In this document: in pieces, positions 1 to 12,904 of the stretch | Layout: every line of letters starts with the position of its first letter | Numbering within the stretch: position 1 is the stretch's first letter | From: Paralichthys olivaceus | Taxonomy: Eukaryota; Chordata; Actinopteri; Pleuronectiformes; Paralichthyidae | DNA: 64,000 nt | Assembly: GCF_024713975.1 (NCBI RefSeq) | Contig: NC_091108.1 | Coordinates: 7,919,001 to 7,983,000 of the forward strand | Reading direction: 5' to 3' | The notes under the pieces: model-generated | What the model was told of the DNA's origin: nothing | Databases searched by the model: none | The model's input: the letters and a program-made list of their open reading frames with translations, nothing else | Translations under genes and position numbers: made by a program

Positions 1-2866
1 GAGGCCCAAACTTGGTCAACTTTCATTCATCCTTACATCGAACTTCTTTGCAAACAGGTGCATAAGACTGAAGACCTATATTTAATGTTGGCTGATACAA
101 AATTGAATTTATTCCATTGCAAACATCTCCTTGCGTTCAACATGAGGAAATGTCACATACCATGTCCCTCCTGTCCCAACTGAACCAGGCAGAGAAAATT
201 CGGCTGTGGTCAAGAATGGAAAACACAGGACATGGCGGTCTGGCTAACGAGCATCATCTCATCAGTGTCCGACCGCTGAAAGTATCGTGTCTATATTCGT
301 TTTCCTGTTTTTGTAAATCACCCATGTCTCCAGCTCCATCTGCAAAGATCATCATGCGTGCAATTTGGCCAACAAGAGTTTCCTTTAATGGGAGTTTCCC
401 TCCTATATCTCTCACTATCCACCAACCATGTTCACAGCTGACTGGTGGGACTGAGTGTCTAGTGTCCTTTAAAATGATCCTTAATGTCTTAGTCGCATCG
501 ACACACTGATGAGAGTAGATCAACAAGCACTGTGTTGTGATGTGAGCAGCCCAAACACAATCTTAAAAAACCACTACTCTTCACAATTATTCTGTGCAAC
601 CATGTTTAGACAATATGTGTCCACAACAACCCTCATAACAAAGATGATGAATGATTCATTGTGTAAAATAAACTGTAAGACTATGTGTCACTCAGTGTTC
701 TATACTGTTCTGTGCACAGAGATGGATTTTTGCCCTGTAAGCGAACACACTTTGTACATGTCAGGTAGGTTGACCACAAATAAGCATACTTGGCTGCCTT
801 CAGATTGGATGTTTTCATATTTCATTTCCCACTCTCCTTCTGTTACACAAAAAGGTTGAAAAGTGCTGATTGAGGATCATCCTGCACACCCAGAAGACAC
901 TGCACCACCCGGTGGCATCCATGGGAACAGCAGGCCTCTCCAGACAGATGTCAGTGAGCAGAGCACTCAAAGCAAAGCTCGGCTTAGCTCAAAATCCAGA
1001 TATATCAAACAGAAATATAAAGAAAACAAGGCTCTGTCTTTTCACAGGTCTGTTATCTAAGCCTGCAGGTTTGCATGATCTCATCATGCTGCAAGGTCAC
1101 AGCACCATAGCTGAGAGAATCCTATCTTCTGGGCTCTTGGTAAAGTGATACCCTATGAGGTGTGGCTGTGGCCACAGGATATCCTATGAAGTTGGGAAAT
1201 CCCTCTATCAACGGCCCTCCCCGCCCTGCTGGACGTCAGGGCTAATCAGTCCTTAAGGCCTGGTAACGAGACGCCTGCCACCACTGTCTGCCAGGCAACG
1301 CCAGCCTGAGTCCGCACTAACTCTGCTGCTCCTAATGAGTGGTAATCACCCAGCAGCTCCCCACAAACCACTGTAGGGATGCCGGCACGCACATGAGGCA
1401 AGCAAACCAGAAGACAGGAGGGGAGAGAGAAGAGGAAATGTTTACACAGAGCCGCTTAAAAAACAACTTGTAACATTTCTGTGCTGAGCTGATGAAACGA
1501 GTCTGCTTTAAAACTTTGAAACGCTCTGCTGTTTGATACGCACCAGGAACTAATTCAGCACGGTGATAAAATCCTTTTACAGCTGCGTATTGAAAAAAGA
1601 AATCAGCCCTCATCAGTAAATTTACTCACATCCCATTTGTTATCCTGTTGTTTTTGGCGTCCGGCCTCACCTAATGGAGCACTGAAAACAAGAGAACCAT
1701 CTGAAAGGACACCACAGCTCCTCAGGATCAAACTGATAACACAGTGTTTAAGGATATCATGAAAAAATAACCTCTGTATGTGTTTCATCCGGATGCTGTG
1801 GTACCTCTGTGATTGGTCAATTCTAGTTGCGTGTCTGTGGGCAGCCTTCCTGTATATGTCGCAAATGAAAAAACCCATTTTGACTCAGTGTTAAGACTAA
1901 AATTCAGCTCAGTTTACTAGACCACAGAATGACATGCCTTTTACTGAAACCAAAATTTCAACAAGAGTTGTCAAGACTGCACTCTCAGCTCTGATGGGGT
2001 CAACTGAGCAAACAAATCATTTCCTTCTTCCTTCCAGTTTTCACCAGATCTCCTCAAGGTGCTCCCATTAAGCCCTGAAGTCAGGTAAAGGAAGCTGGAC
2101 GAACATCTCCCATTTAAACTCTGATGATAACGGATTTCGCAGAACCAGCACCTGCCACAACAGGCTGAGGGAGAGAAAATGAGCCTCACATTCTTGTGGC
2201 AAAGGATGACAATTTAAGCGAGTGCTCGACTACGCCAGGAATCCCACCCCACCCTCAGCCTGCGCAGACTATGGGCAGGAGAGATTGTGTTTATGTTACA
2301 CTTACGCTCCACCGCACTCTGGAAATTGGGTATGCAACATTGACCCTCTATTTTGAGTAAATCAGTACCCAGGAGGCCCTAGGATGCCTTGTGCTCATGG
2401 AATATTTATTTGAACAGGTTTATGTTCGTATGCGCCACAGTCAAAGCTGAGCAGGACTGTGCCGGAGAGTCACCGGTGTCAAGTTTCTGGGAAGTTGGCC
2501 GCAGGGCAGTCACATTTTGTATCTGTGTCACCTGTGCAGGCTCTTTCAGTAAACGCGCGGTGCTCCTCAACTGCAAATCATTCACTGACACTCATTCATA
2601 TTCCCCTCTCACCGGAGCCGCAGAAAAACAGCAAGTCAGGCGTATCGTAATACCACATGTCTCTCTGCGCTACACAGGCCACAGATAGAGACCAGGCTGA
2701 CAGCGGGAAGTGACAACAAGTGCTAACTGAATAAGTAAATATGCATTACCATTAGGACCATTAAGGCCAGGGTGAGCGCCAATTTGGCACAACAACTGTA
2801 ATACACACTGCCTGCCAAGGTTGACACTGCAACAGGGAGGGAGACAGAAACAGAGATTGAGGATGT

Positions 2867-2891
2867 GGGGAGGGGGGAGGGGGGAGGGGGG
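2867..2891 (+). repeat. G-rich tract with perfect G-quadruplex pattern
   Basis: Four runs of 4, 6, 6 and 6 G separated by single A residues, the tightest loop arrangement for a parallel G-quadruplex. Confidence 0.8.
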
Positions 2892-4815
2892 CACATTTGT
2901 TCCTCTAACGCAACTTAAGAGCTGCATTGAAACCAAAGACAGAGTCAGGGACGGAGTAATAACTTCATATATGCATGAGCATTACAGATGATGACGTTTT
3001 GCTGTGAAGGGCTGAGATATTTCCAGCATGCAGAGCTATTACAGGTGCCTCACAGCATGTTTGCATCACCCAGTTTCCAAAGATGAGTGCCAACACATTG
3101 GTGCAACACCCAAGAGAACAACATTTACCCAGAGATGTGAAAAACTGGGTGTAGCTACGAATTATCTGGTTTATTCACAAAGTTTGATGTCTAGAGTCGT
3201 TGTATATTCTGACCACCCTTTTTTTTTTTAACTTGTATACCTTCTTTAGGATAACCTGAAGAAAGTAAGACTCTTGTGAACAGGTTGGCAGGTCTGACAC
3301 ACCGGTGTATGGGGCCCTCAGGGGACCTTGTCTCTTACAGATTCACAACAGGTTCCCAGATCACCTAACACTCCTGGATCCTGCACAACACCCATACATA
3401 TAAATCTGATTCCGCTGGAAAGTCCTCGAGTGTCATCACTCCACATACAGCCATTTGTCTCCTTGCGCTTCACTAACAACACCCATCAACACAGATGCAC
3501 CGGGGAGAGAGGCTGCTTCTGTTAAGTACAAGATGCCACTTTAACTTTGTTAAATGTACAGTCCCCCCACCTCCAGGTGAAACATGGTTGTTTTCACATC
3601 TGACCTCATCCGAGTGACCTTGGCCTCCCTGTGCTGAGAATGTTCTGAGACAGAAAAGAAAACTGTAGGGAGCACCTCATGTGGGCAGACAAACTGGAGT
3701 TCAGTGCCACTCTGAAGAGGAGGAGGTCATAGTGGGCTACACCTAGAATCCAAGGCGTTTCCTGGGAATTACTTTTAGAAATCTACACCCGGTGCTATTT
3801 CTAAATTATGCACTATTATGTTATATGACATGATTCATGAAAAGCTACAAAAAAAAAAAAAACCTTAAGATTAATTTCCCGACACGTGTTCCAAAGTGTT
3901 TTTTAAACTTGATGGAGGCAGCAGAAAAACCCCCGCCGGAGTTGTATGATATGTTTATGCTGGATGGGGGAATTTTCTGTGCAAGCTGAGCAGACGTTTC
4001 GGCCACCACCAGTTCAGTTCAGTCAGATCGCTTTATTGTTACCAGCTGTGGAGTCTGGGGCAAATACACTCACCTTTTTCTGCACGGCTGTTTTCAGAGT
4101 CGACTTAAGGATATGATTTTACTTTGCTCTCAATAATCAGGCGACCCGCTACCTGCCAGTCAAACGTGCCAGGGCTGTTCCACGGTGTCAAGGGAAAGAA
4201 TTGGATGAACTTCTATCTACCTTTAATATATGTTGTGTCAATAGGCTACAGTTATAGATACTTTCTGGCTCTGCCTTTCGCAGAAAAAATTAACAGTCAG
4301 CAGCTTTAGTGAGGCCAAGTCATGTGCAAGACAACCTGCTGCAGCCACCAGCTGTGAGACCGCTGCACGCTGCGTATCCGCCGCCAAGTGACACCGCACT
4401 GACCCGCAGAGATTAGAGAAGTTAAAACATGCCTTAGATAAATATCCGTTTGTTTGTTTTTCAAGAAGAAAAAGAAGATTTGAGACAATTAATCACATTT
4501 TGGTACATTGAAAGAGTTAAAAGGGAAAAAGTTGTTACCGGCTTTGTAATTCATGAACCAATCAACCAATCAAATGCATCATCTGTGTCTTATGTCAGTC
4601 CTTACCCGAAATATGCTGTGGCTGGTCCAGGGAAGTGGAGAAGATGCACTATAACTGTGAATGATAACCATCCCAGGAGTAGGTGTCCATCCAGCATTTT
4701 GCTGCGGCTCCAGGGCAGATCATTTCGTTTCTCCTGAGTAGCTGTGTAAAATCCTGTGCTCAATGTTCAACACTTCTTATAGAGAGAGGCGCTGCACTGC
4801 TCCTCCCATCAGCAC

Positions 4816-4824
4816 AGAGAGGGA

Positions 4825-4862
<38 letters not shown>

Positions 4863-4872
4863 AGGGGAGGGG
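4816..4872 (+). repeat. GA microsatellite
   Basis: An imperfect then perfect run of GA dinucleotides, with a GGGA-rich right end. Confidence 0.9.
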
Positions 4873-5467
4873 GTAGAGAGCTGAACTGATTCACAATTCA
4901 CTTTCAGATAAATATAAATCATCTCAGATGTCTTGATTTATGATTGGCATGTGGGTGTTTCAGGCACTACACCACACTGAGGTCAATGTGAGGCCTTTTA
5001 CTGTGTGATACTGTTTATTTCAAGAAAAGACAGCTTTCTTTCAGTCGGCTTGATTGGAAAAGTAGCATAATGCAGCCACACCAGTCTACATGGTTTAATA
5101 GGAATGTAGCTAAACACTTCAATAACTGGCTCAAACTTTTTATGAGTATATGCTACATGTAATGGAGGATGTAACTTTTGACATTCCTGTACTTAATATC
5201 TTCATGAAGTTAGTAAAATGGATTTCCATGTTGGTTAAAGAAATACTGTATTTCTTCTACATTCCACTTAGCAAGTTAAGACTTCACATAGAAAACATTT
5301 GATGGATTTATAGAATGTGATGTATTGTTTTAGAATGAGTGAAACTGAAACAGTAAAAGTAAATGTGGGTATTCCAGTAGTATCGACGAGCCAGTACTTA
5401 TGTGGACCATTATGTGCACAAAATTAAATTTTGCATTCGTACATTTTACTTAAGAATTTGAATATGT

Positions 5468-5498
<31 letters not shown>
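5468..5498 (+). repeat. TA microsatellite
   Basis: About 31 bases of near-perfect alternating T and A. Confidence 0.85.
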
Positions 5499-6663
5499 GT
5501 TACTTTATATCACCACTTTCACTTAGATAAAGTATCTGGATAATTCTTCCACCACTTCTGCAATAAATGGAAATATAGAAAGTTTAACCTGCGTTTGTGT
5601 TGATTTCATCTGTCGACAACACATCACATGCTGTGGAAAAGTCAACCAGTGTCGCAGATTTTTGTGGAGATTGTCTGTTAAGTGAAATATCAGTCTGGTC
5701 TTGCCTCCTGCGAGAGTTCTCCCAAACCACATGCGCTGAGATGAGTTCATCTGCAGTTCACATCGAAGAAAGAAAATTAGTCCACAAATATAACTTGAGG
5801 CGATTCCACAAGAATGAGAACTGAAGACAAAACCTTTAATCACTTTGCAAAATATTATATTGAGCAGCATAAATCAATCAACAAACTGGCAGAGTAATCT
5901 GAACCTTTTGGCAGGTCTGCTCTTGAAAAGATATTTACTTGTCCTACGCATGTTATTGCGTAAGATTTAGAGTTTACTAAAATGTTCAGGTATTGTCACA
6001 GAAAGTCTTTTCTAATGTGCCACTGGAAAAAAGGATTGACTTACTTGTGTGAAGATGCATCTTTGTAAAATACAAACCGTAAATCAATACATTCTAGCAA
6101 CACTATGATGGAAGTTCTTTCCATTTTAATGTATTATTCTAAGACTCCTGTGTAAACTCAGTGGTTATGCTAGTACATCTTTTGTGTCCGTACGCATCTA
6201 GATTTCTGGCACATGCGAAGGGAGAGGTATCTGAAGTTGGGAAGAGTCCAGGTTTTCTCAGCTGTACCTGGAGAGTGCTCCTGTGCCAGGATTCAGGATG
6301 AAGTCTATTCATTCCCGATCTCAAACAATATCCAGTCCGTTCACCGCAGATCACAAACAGCCACAGATGGGCCAAGTGGCCTCACACGCAGCCAAGTTTC
6401 TACTTACTGTGTGTAAACAATACAGCAACTCACAATAGGAGATTAAAGTGTGCAGGCGTGATGATTACAGTGGCGTGTTTCACATGAAAATGGATCTCTG
6501 ATGATCGTTCCCACAAACATCTCACCAGCGTAGAGTGGAAGCCAGTTACTTGAACATGGATGAATGGCTTGTCGCTCATGCAGGAAACTCTGCCAGTTGA
6601 ATATATTAGGCTACAGCCAGTAGCCAATTAGCTTAGCTTAGCACTAAGACTGGAGACGGGTAA

Positions 6664-7015
6664 ACCATAGAAGTATAGTCAAATCATCTTCATCACCCCC
6701 TGGTGGCTGGCTGCAGTATAGGTCACAAATCTTGTCTCCTCCATGTTAGCAGATGGGACATGGACCAAACTAAAAAAGATAGTTTTTGTCATTTTAGGTA
6801 GTTGTTATCAAACTTATTCAAGTGGGGGTTTTTTGGGGGTAAATTTGGTTTTAATTCAATAAAAAATGTCGATGTGAAACATCAGTGACAGATGAGATTG
6901 AATCCGAAATCATAGTCAAGCGTGTGTATTGTATTATTGTGTACATTGTTGCTTCATTTCTGGATAGTGGGAGGAAGTGGTGACATGTCATCCATCTTTT
7001 TATTAAGTCTAAATG
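6664..7015 (+). mobile_element. MITE-like element, family A, degraded copy
   Basis: Shares with the reverse complement of the 63.27 kb copy a GTGGCTGGC segment, a TCACAAATC..CTCC segment, the block TTAGCAGATGGGACATGGAC plus CAAACTAAA, and the end GGAAGTGGTGACATGTCATC followed by CATCTTT. Orientation is opposite to that copy. The left end has decayed. Confidence 0.5.
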
Positions 7016-10000
7016 GTAAACAGCTTGACTAGAGCTGTCAGATTGTGAGAAGATCCAGCTGTTTATAGCTCTAAAACTCACAAATTAATACATTGTATGA
7101 AGTTTCCTTGATCCATTCAAGAATTGGGATATGAAAATGGCAAATTAAAGTTTTCCAGTTATATGCACAACTTTGGCTCTGCAGCTGCTGGGCAATTTAG
7201 TGAAGAAAGTAACAAAATAATATTCCATCATATAATCTCAGGTAATATACCGATCTTATATTTTGTATGGATTAAACGAACAAGCTATATATTTAGCTAT
7301 AGAGCTGCTGGTGTTTCTCTGTTATCTTCTAACATAACTATCTGGGCTGTCTCCCTGTGTTTCTAGTGTTTATGTTCCGCTTAGCTAACATGCTTCTGGC
7401 TGTAGCTTCATATTCGATATACTAATATAGAGCCAGTCCTCTCTATTAACTCTCTGCCAGAAGGTGATTTAGTGGATTTCCCTAAAATGTCTTCCTTTAA
7501 AATTTCATATGCAAACAAAATGCTGCTCAACTGTTTCACAAGCAGTCACAGTTGAGTTGCAAATCATACACATTTGCTCTTTGCATGAATTGATTTTTAG
7601 TGCCGGATATAATTTTAGCATGAACACAGGTGAGCACATGAAAGCACAGGAATGTGCTTTTTCAACATTATAAGCTTGTCAGTCATTCCTAAAGGGCAGT
7701 TATTCAGAAGCTTATCAGCCCCAAGTAAGGGCCTTGCTTCTTAATAACACCTGGTTTTAAGGAGATCAGCAGGAGGGTTTGTCAGTACATGACAAGAATG
7801 AACGCTAATCCCATGCAATACCCACTGGTCCTGCATGTCTCTTGAGTGGGATAATTGATTCCCACACCCTTCTTGAAATACGCTCGCCCCCTTTCCTTAG
7901 AACTGGCAACCGAGAAAACAGAGCTTGTTCATTCTGGAGTCGAGGGAATACAGACATGGGGACAAAAGCATGTTTTTTTTTACCCCTGTGAGGGTTAGAG
8001 TAAGGGCTGTCATGAGTGTTGTAGGTGGTAGTAGAAATTTGTTTGGTAATGGACACTAATCTCTTCAGGCTGTCAGGAGTGTTTCTCTCCTTGCTATTGG
8101 AGATACCTTACCTTCATCTACCGCTTTCTGCCTCTCAGATTCTCTACCATGCAAATACAACTGAACAAAAAAGGCATTTTAAATGTAAATACGGCAGATT
8201 GTCCTGAACACAGACATACAGTATCGGATATCCATGAGAAAGTCACCCTGGTGTAGGAAAGTCCACTTGTTTCTGCTCCATGTGTGACTTGAATACCCAG
8301 CACAGATTAGAGCGTGAGCCTGCAGTGTTACATTTCTTCACAATTACATTGAGGTTCCTCTGGGCATTGAGGTTAGTCTGTGCACTGACTATTTAAATGA
8401 GGTGGAATGTGTTGTAGGACGTTGATGGAGTTGGAGGTATTTCCTGAGGAGCAATCTCCTAAAATGCATTTCAAAACATTTCAATGAATAAGAGATCCAT
8501 AAAGATGTAGGTAATGAATTTAATATGAGACTGATTGTATCTCATTGAGTGTTAAACATAAAAAATGGTGTTGTATTTTATACATTTTGACTAAAGAGCA
8601 AAGATTAGATTCCTTCTTCCATCTTCTCGGAGTCTTATGTATTAGCCTTGGTCTGACCTTGTCTTGATATCATATCCCTGGAGAGGAATGTAAATCGTAT
8701 CCGTCCAATCCCAACCCAGTTACCACCAAACTCCACGTTCTCATCACCCCTACTCCGCTGCAGGGCCACATGATCTTTTCCATGTACCAGACATAATTTG
8801 TGGCTTAGGTTTGGAGGCTGACGGTGCGTCTGCGCTACTCTGCTGTTTCAGGCGTCGGGGTGCAACATGTGCAGCGTTTCTCAGGACTGCTCAGGAAAAG
8901 TCTGTCCTCAGGGGCAGGAGAGGTAGCTGTTGTTTTTTAAAAACCTGACTACAAGCACCGTCAGCCTTCTCCTCTGGTTTTACCAAGGAGACAAAAAGTA
9001 GATGTCAATTAAAGGAGATGAAAGGAGGAGGGCAAGGTGTGAAAAAAACATTTCAAAAATGAAATCCCAACAAAAAGTTAATAAATTAATAAACAATACA
9101 AAGAACTCTTGCCTAGACATGTCTCGCACATTCACCTTGTGTGCAGAAACCAAAACAGTAGTTGCAGTTTAAAAGGACAAGCACCTTGCTATCAGAAATA
9201 CAGAGGAACTTAATCTTAACTTATTTCTTGAAAAAGTCTGGACATTAGAGAAAATTGGTTTCCTAAGGTAATTTATTTTATTTAAGTTTATATTGTCAAC
9301 ATTTTTATCCCACTGGCAGCCATTAGCTTTGCTCATTCATGCATTCATTACATTTCATGTCTTGCAAAAATTATATCAACATATGACATAAATTTTTTTT
9401 AAACCACAGACTACTACAACAGGTCTTTTATTTCCATAGCCTCATGATACAATGCAGTCTTTAGTTTCCCAGCAACCTGTGAAACACCCCGCTTGAATGG
9501 TGTTTACAGAATCGCAATTTTCTATTTTCCCTTGAACAAACATGGCAGTTCATCCAGGTTGGCTTTATTTCATTGGAGAAAGCATCTGCAATGACAACGC
9601 AGTCTCAACAGTGAAAGTAGTGACATGCAAAGAATTCGGGGCCAGGAAAGTACAGGTTGCTTTAAGCAGACAGAAGATATGGTAGATGTACTGTATATAG
9701 AATGGGTCATGGTCTTGACCAACAGGTGGTGATGATGGAATGGTATGATCTTTGTTTAGCGTTAATGAAACAAGACAGAGTCCAGCTGAGCAGCTGTGGC
9801 CAGTGCAGCCTTGTTCTCAGCCAATCGCGACCTGGGATGACCCTAGAGGAACGTGTCATTGTGAGGAAGAGTCCAGAGACGAAGAGGAGGCCGGAGGAAG
9901 GTGGAGAAGTGGAGACTTTCCCTCCGTCTGAGTGGTTGATAAAAAAACACAGCTCCCTGATATGACATGCAGGGCTGTTCCTGTGATTAATGCTGCATTG

Positions 10001-10239
10001 CCTCTTCTTGTTTTCTGGCTTCATCCCACTGGTAAACTGTTTGACCTCAGAAATAACACTATTGAGTCCCTATCTGAGTCCCTCCAAGGAAAAACCAGAC
10101 CAGAGAGTCCCACCACAGACTGTTTAAGACTTCAGTTGTAGATAAAATGAGACTTTAGGTCTTTGGGTGCATCTATTTGCTTCCCCTGAAATTATATATT
10201 AGTTATCATTCTTGTCTTTTTAATCCTTTCAGATATTAC

Positions 10240-10660
10240 TGTAGCTTTTGACCAACCATCTTTATTTGAACAGATTAAGTGGATACTGCTTTGGAGAACA
10301 TTTGTGTGGCTAAAGGGAACTATAAACCTTTCAGCTTTTATCTTACATGTGGGGTCCCGCAGGGATCTGTACTCAGTCCTTTACTATTCTCTATCTACAT
10401 GTTAATTTAGCTCCATATTAAAAAAGTATCATATCCATTTCTGTATTTATATAATTCTCACACCCACTGCTTTTTTAAATCAAATAATGTCATAAAGTAT
10501 TTTAATTAAACTCAATTAAATCAGAAGTTATTATCAAATGTACATATTCTCTGTCTTTAAATAATCCTCATCGCAGGAATATCACTTGACAACAAAGGTT
10601 ACTCTGCTTCCAGTTAATTCCAGAATACGACTCACATAACTTTCATGAAACCAGTGACCC
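10240..10660 (+). mobile_element. Decayed non-LTR (LINE) reverse transcriptase relic
   Basis: At about 10348-10405 the plus strand translates CGVPQGSVLSPLLFSIYM, the conserved GVPQGS-x-LGPLLF block of non-LTR reverse transcriptases, followed by a stop. About 95 bases further on, LNSIKSEVII resembles the downstream LNxxKTE motif in another frame. Stops and frame changes show a dead fragment. Confidence 0.65.
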
Positions 10661-11367
10661 TTCACAATCGTATGTTTCTCCACTGATTTCTTGCTGTTTC
10701 CTTTGATTTATTATGATCTCGCCTCATTCTCAGTTAAAAAGTGATATGTCATCGACATGATGTGAACTCAAACACAAGTTAGACCTCAGACTGTTTACAT
10801 TACGATTTGGAAGTTGTCTCCCATGATTTCTCTTATCAGAAGCCTTTTTACACCCTGCATTACTGAGGCGAGTAAGCAAGATAGGGACGTCAACGCTTGT
10901 GGTAATGCCCATCCTGATGATAAAGTCAAAGCAGAGGCAGACCCATTGCTTTGTTTCCCATGTCTGGAAACTGACGGACAAGTAAAAGAGGGAAGTGATG
11001 AGTTATTTCAAGGTGTGAGCTTGTGGGGTGGGTTGCGTCTTATTGAGGCACAACTGTCCTCCCTTTCTCTTTGGCAGATAATAGCTCCGATAGAGTTGGC
11101 AACACAAAGGGAACCGCCATTGTTTATAAGTCCTGCTTCTATTTCCCACTGAACATGTTTGTTTTCAGTGGTAATTTACAGAAAATGACATTTAAAGTAA
11201 GAATACAGCAGAAAAGATCAAGTCGAAAAGCATGAGCAAGATCTTAGATTGAGACAACACTCTCCCAAAGTGTTAATATAAGGTCATAATGAAAACCCTA
11301 TCAGGATATGAAGTCTTAAATCTCGTATACAATAAATGATTTACAGGATTAATTACAGTTCAATATT

Positions 11368-11440
11368 GAACATGATAAGATAAGATGAACTTTAGCAATC
11401 CCACTGGGAGAAATGTGTTTCGTTACAGCAGCAGCAGGAT
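11368..11440 (+). repeat. Dispersed fish repeat tail
   Basis: GATAAGATAAGATGAACTTT then AGCAATCCCACTGGGAGAAA and TTACAGCAGCAGCAGGA resembles the widespread teleost repeat ending in a stretch about reading a cDNA-like tail with GATAAGATAAGA. Diverged copy. Confidence 0.4.
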
Positions 11441-12555
11441 ATGGACCAGATAGGTATTCAGTTTTACAGGAGGTGTAGTAGTAGTATTGCAAATGATATT
11501 GAGCAATAGCTGCATTTATTATAAAGAAATATTACATATGGAAGTGATTTGTAGTTTTACATTTTGTAATAATGCATTCCAAATTAGCATTTCCCTACCT
11601 TGTATGAACTACATGTTTTTTGTTCTATTTTCTAGCAGTGAAAATAGATATGAATCCATGGCAATGCTGACATCTAGTGGTGCTGCCTCATTTGTACACA
11701 AATCTGTCACTGTTCAATTCTGTATAACTGCTTGTATCATGTCTTTCATGTGTATTTGTTGCAACTTATTAAGACACATACAGTAAATACACGAATGAGC
11801 TTCAACCACTGCGTGGCTCATGAGGAAAAGATTTGTGGAAAGCTGAATGAAGTAATGAGAATGTGATCGGTTCAATATTTGTGTACAGCATGATGTTAGT
11901 GCGGCTGCGTTGTGTCAAATACAGGGAGTCTGACTGAGGCCTGTGTTGCAGAGCAATGTCAAGGCTCACTTGTCGAGCATGTTCGCTGCTAACGACATTT
12001 TGCTGAGTGACATCATCATCGCAGTGAGGTCACCCTGGGCACACAGAGGTGCCATGATGCCCTTCTGTTTGTTTAGAGTGAAAAGCTGACTGGATGGACT
12101 GCAGGGACAGAGCGGGGCTGGTGCATGAAATGAACATAAAACAGGAACAATTTATTAATAAACTGATGATTTTGTGTTGCTAATTAATTAACTGATCATT
12201 TATGTCTAAACATACTTGATTTAATTGTACGAAGGAGTTAACACCATTTTATGTGCGTTTATACAGTTATAAACTTTATTTACTTTACTCGCTATCAAGT
12301 GCGATAAGATAAACAAGCACTGAATTGTTGTTATGAATTTAACCCCCTTGGTGGTCTGTGCCTGTGCTGGAAAAAAGCCCTCACTTCACATATAATCTAA
12401 CCTCACACTTCATACCTCAAGAAGCCCAAACCAAATAATTCATCTCCTTTCAAGTGTGAGATAGGTACAGATAACTGCAGCTAACACACACTGCAAGACA
12501 AACTCTGCCACTTCTCCTCTTTTTGTGTCACAATTATATCTTTTTGTCATCCGTA

Positions 12556-12904
12556 TTTAAAGGTCCATTGTGTAAGATGTAGGTGAAAGGATCTAGTAAT
12601 GTTTTCACTAGTGTCAAATCATCTAAAGAATACAACTTGTTGTTTTCTTTACCCTAGAATGTGCCCTTTATATTTAAATACTTTATATTTACATCTGAAG
12701 CGGGTCCTCTCTATGGAGGCCGCCATGTTTTTTACAGTAGCCCAGACTGGAGAAACTAAACACCTTTTGAGTTTTTATGACAACTGAAGGCTGCCACAGG
12801 TTCTAGTTCATGTTTGGAAGGGAAGGGTGAGGTGAGGGGTGTTCAGCTGCAACATGCAACTTCACCACTGGATGTCACTAAATTCTACACACTGAACCTT
12901 TAAA
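12556..12904. mobile_element. MITE-like element, family B, with terminal inverted repeats
   Basis: The left end TTTAAAGGTCCATTGTGTAA is repeated in inverted form at the right end (reverse complement TTTAAAGGTTCAGTGTGTAG), giving imperfect 30-base inverted repeats about 350 bases apart. The interior holds a GGCCGCCATGTT segment also common in fish repeats. No transposase is encoded. A clear target-site duplication was not identified. Confidence 0.6.

Larger units (their letters stand above)
1..6660. other. Intergenic DNA upstream of wnt3a, no gene recognised
   Basis: Open frames here are short (under about 130 codons) and none resembles a known protein or shows splice-linked continuity. Apart from a G-rich tract near 2.87 kb, a GA repeat near 4.84 kb and a TA repeat near 5.48 kb I see nothing definite. 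Distal wnt3a enhancers could lie here; this cannot be judged from one sequence. Confidence 0.6.
7016..12555. other. Intergenic DNA with one LINE relic, no gene recognised
   Basis: No coding exon was recognised. The stretch holds a decayed LINE reverse transcriptase relic around 10.24-10.66 kb and a fish-type dispersed repeat remnant near 11.37-11.44 kb (GATAAGATGAACTTTAGCAA followed by a CCCACTGGGAGAAA-like segment). The rest shows nothing definite. Confidence 0.55.
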
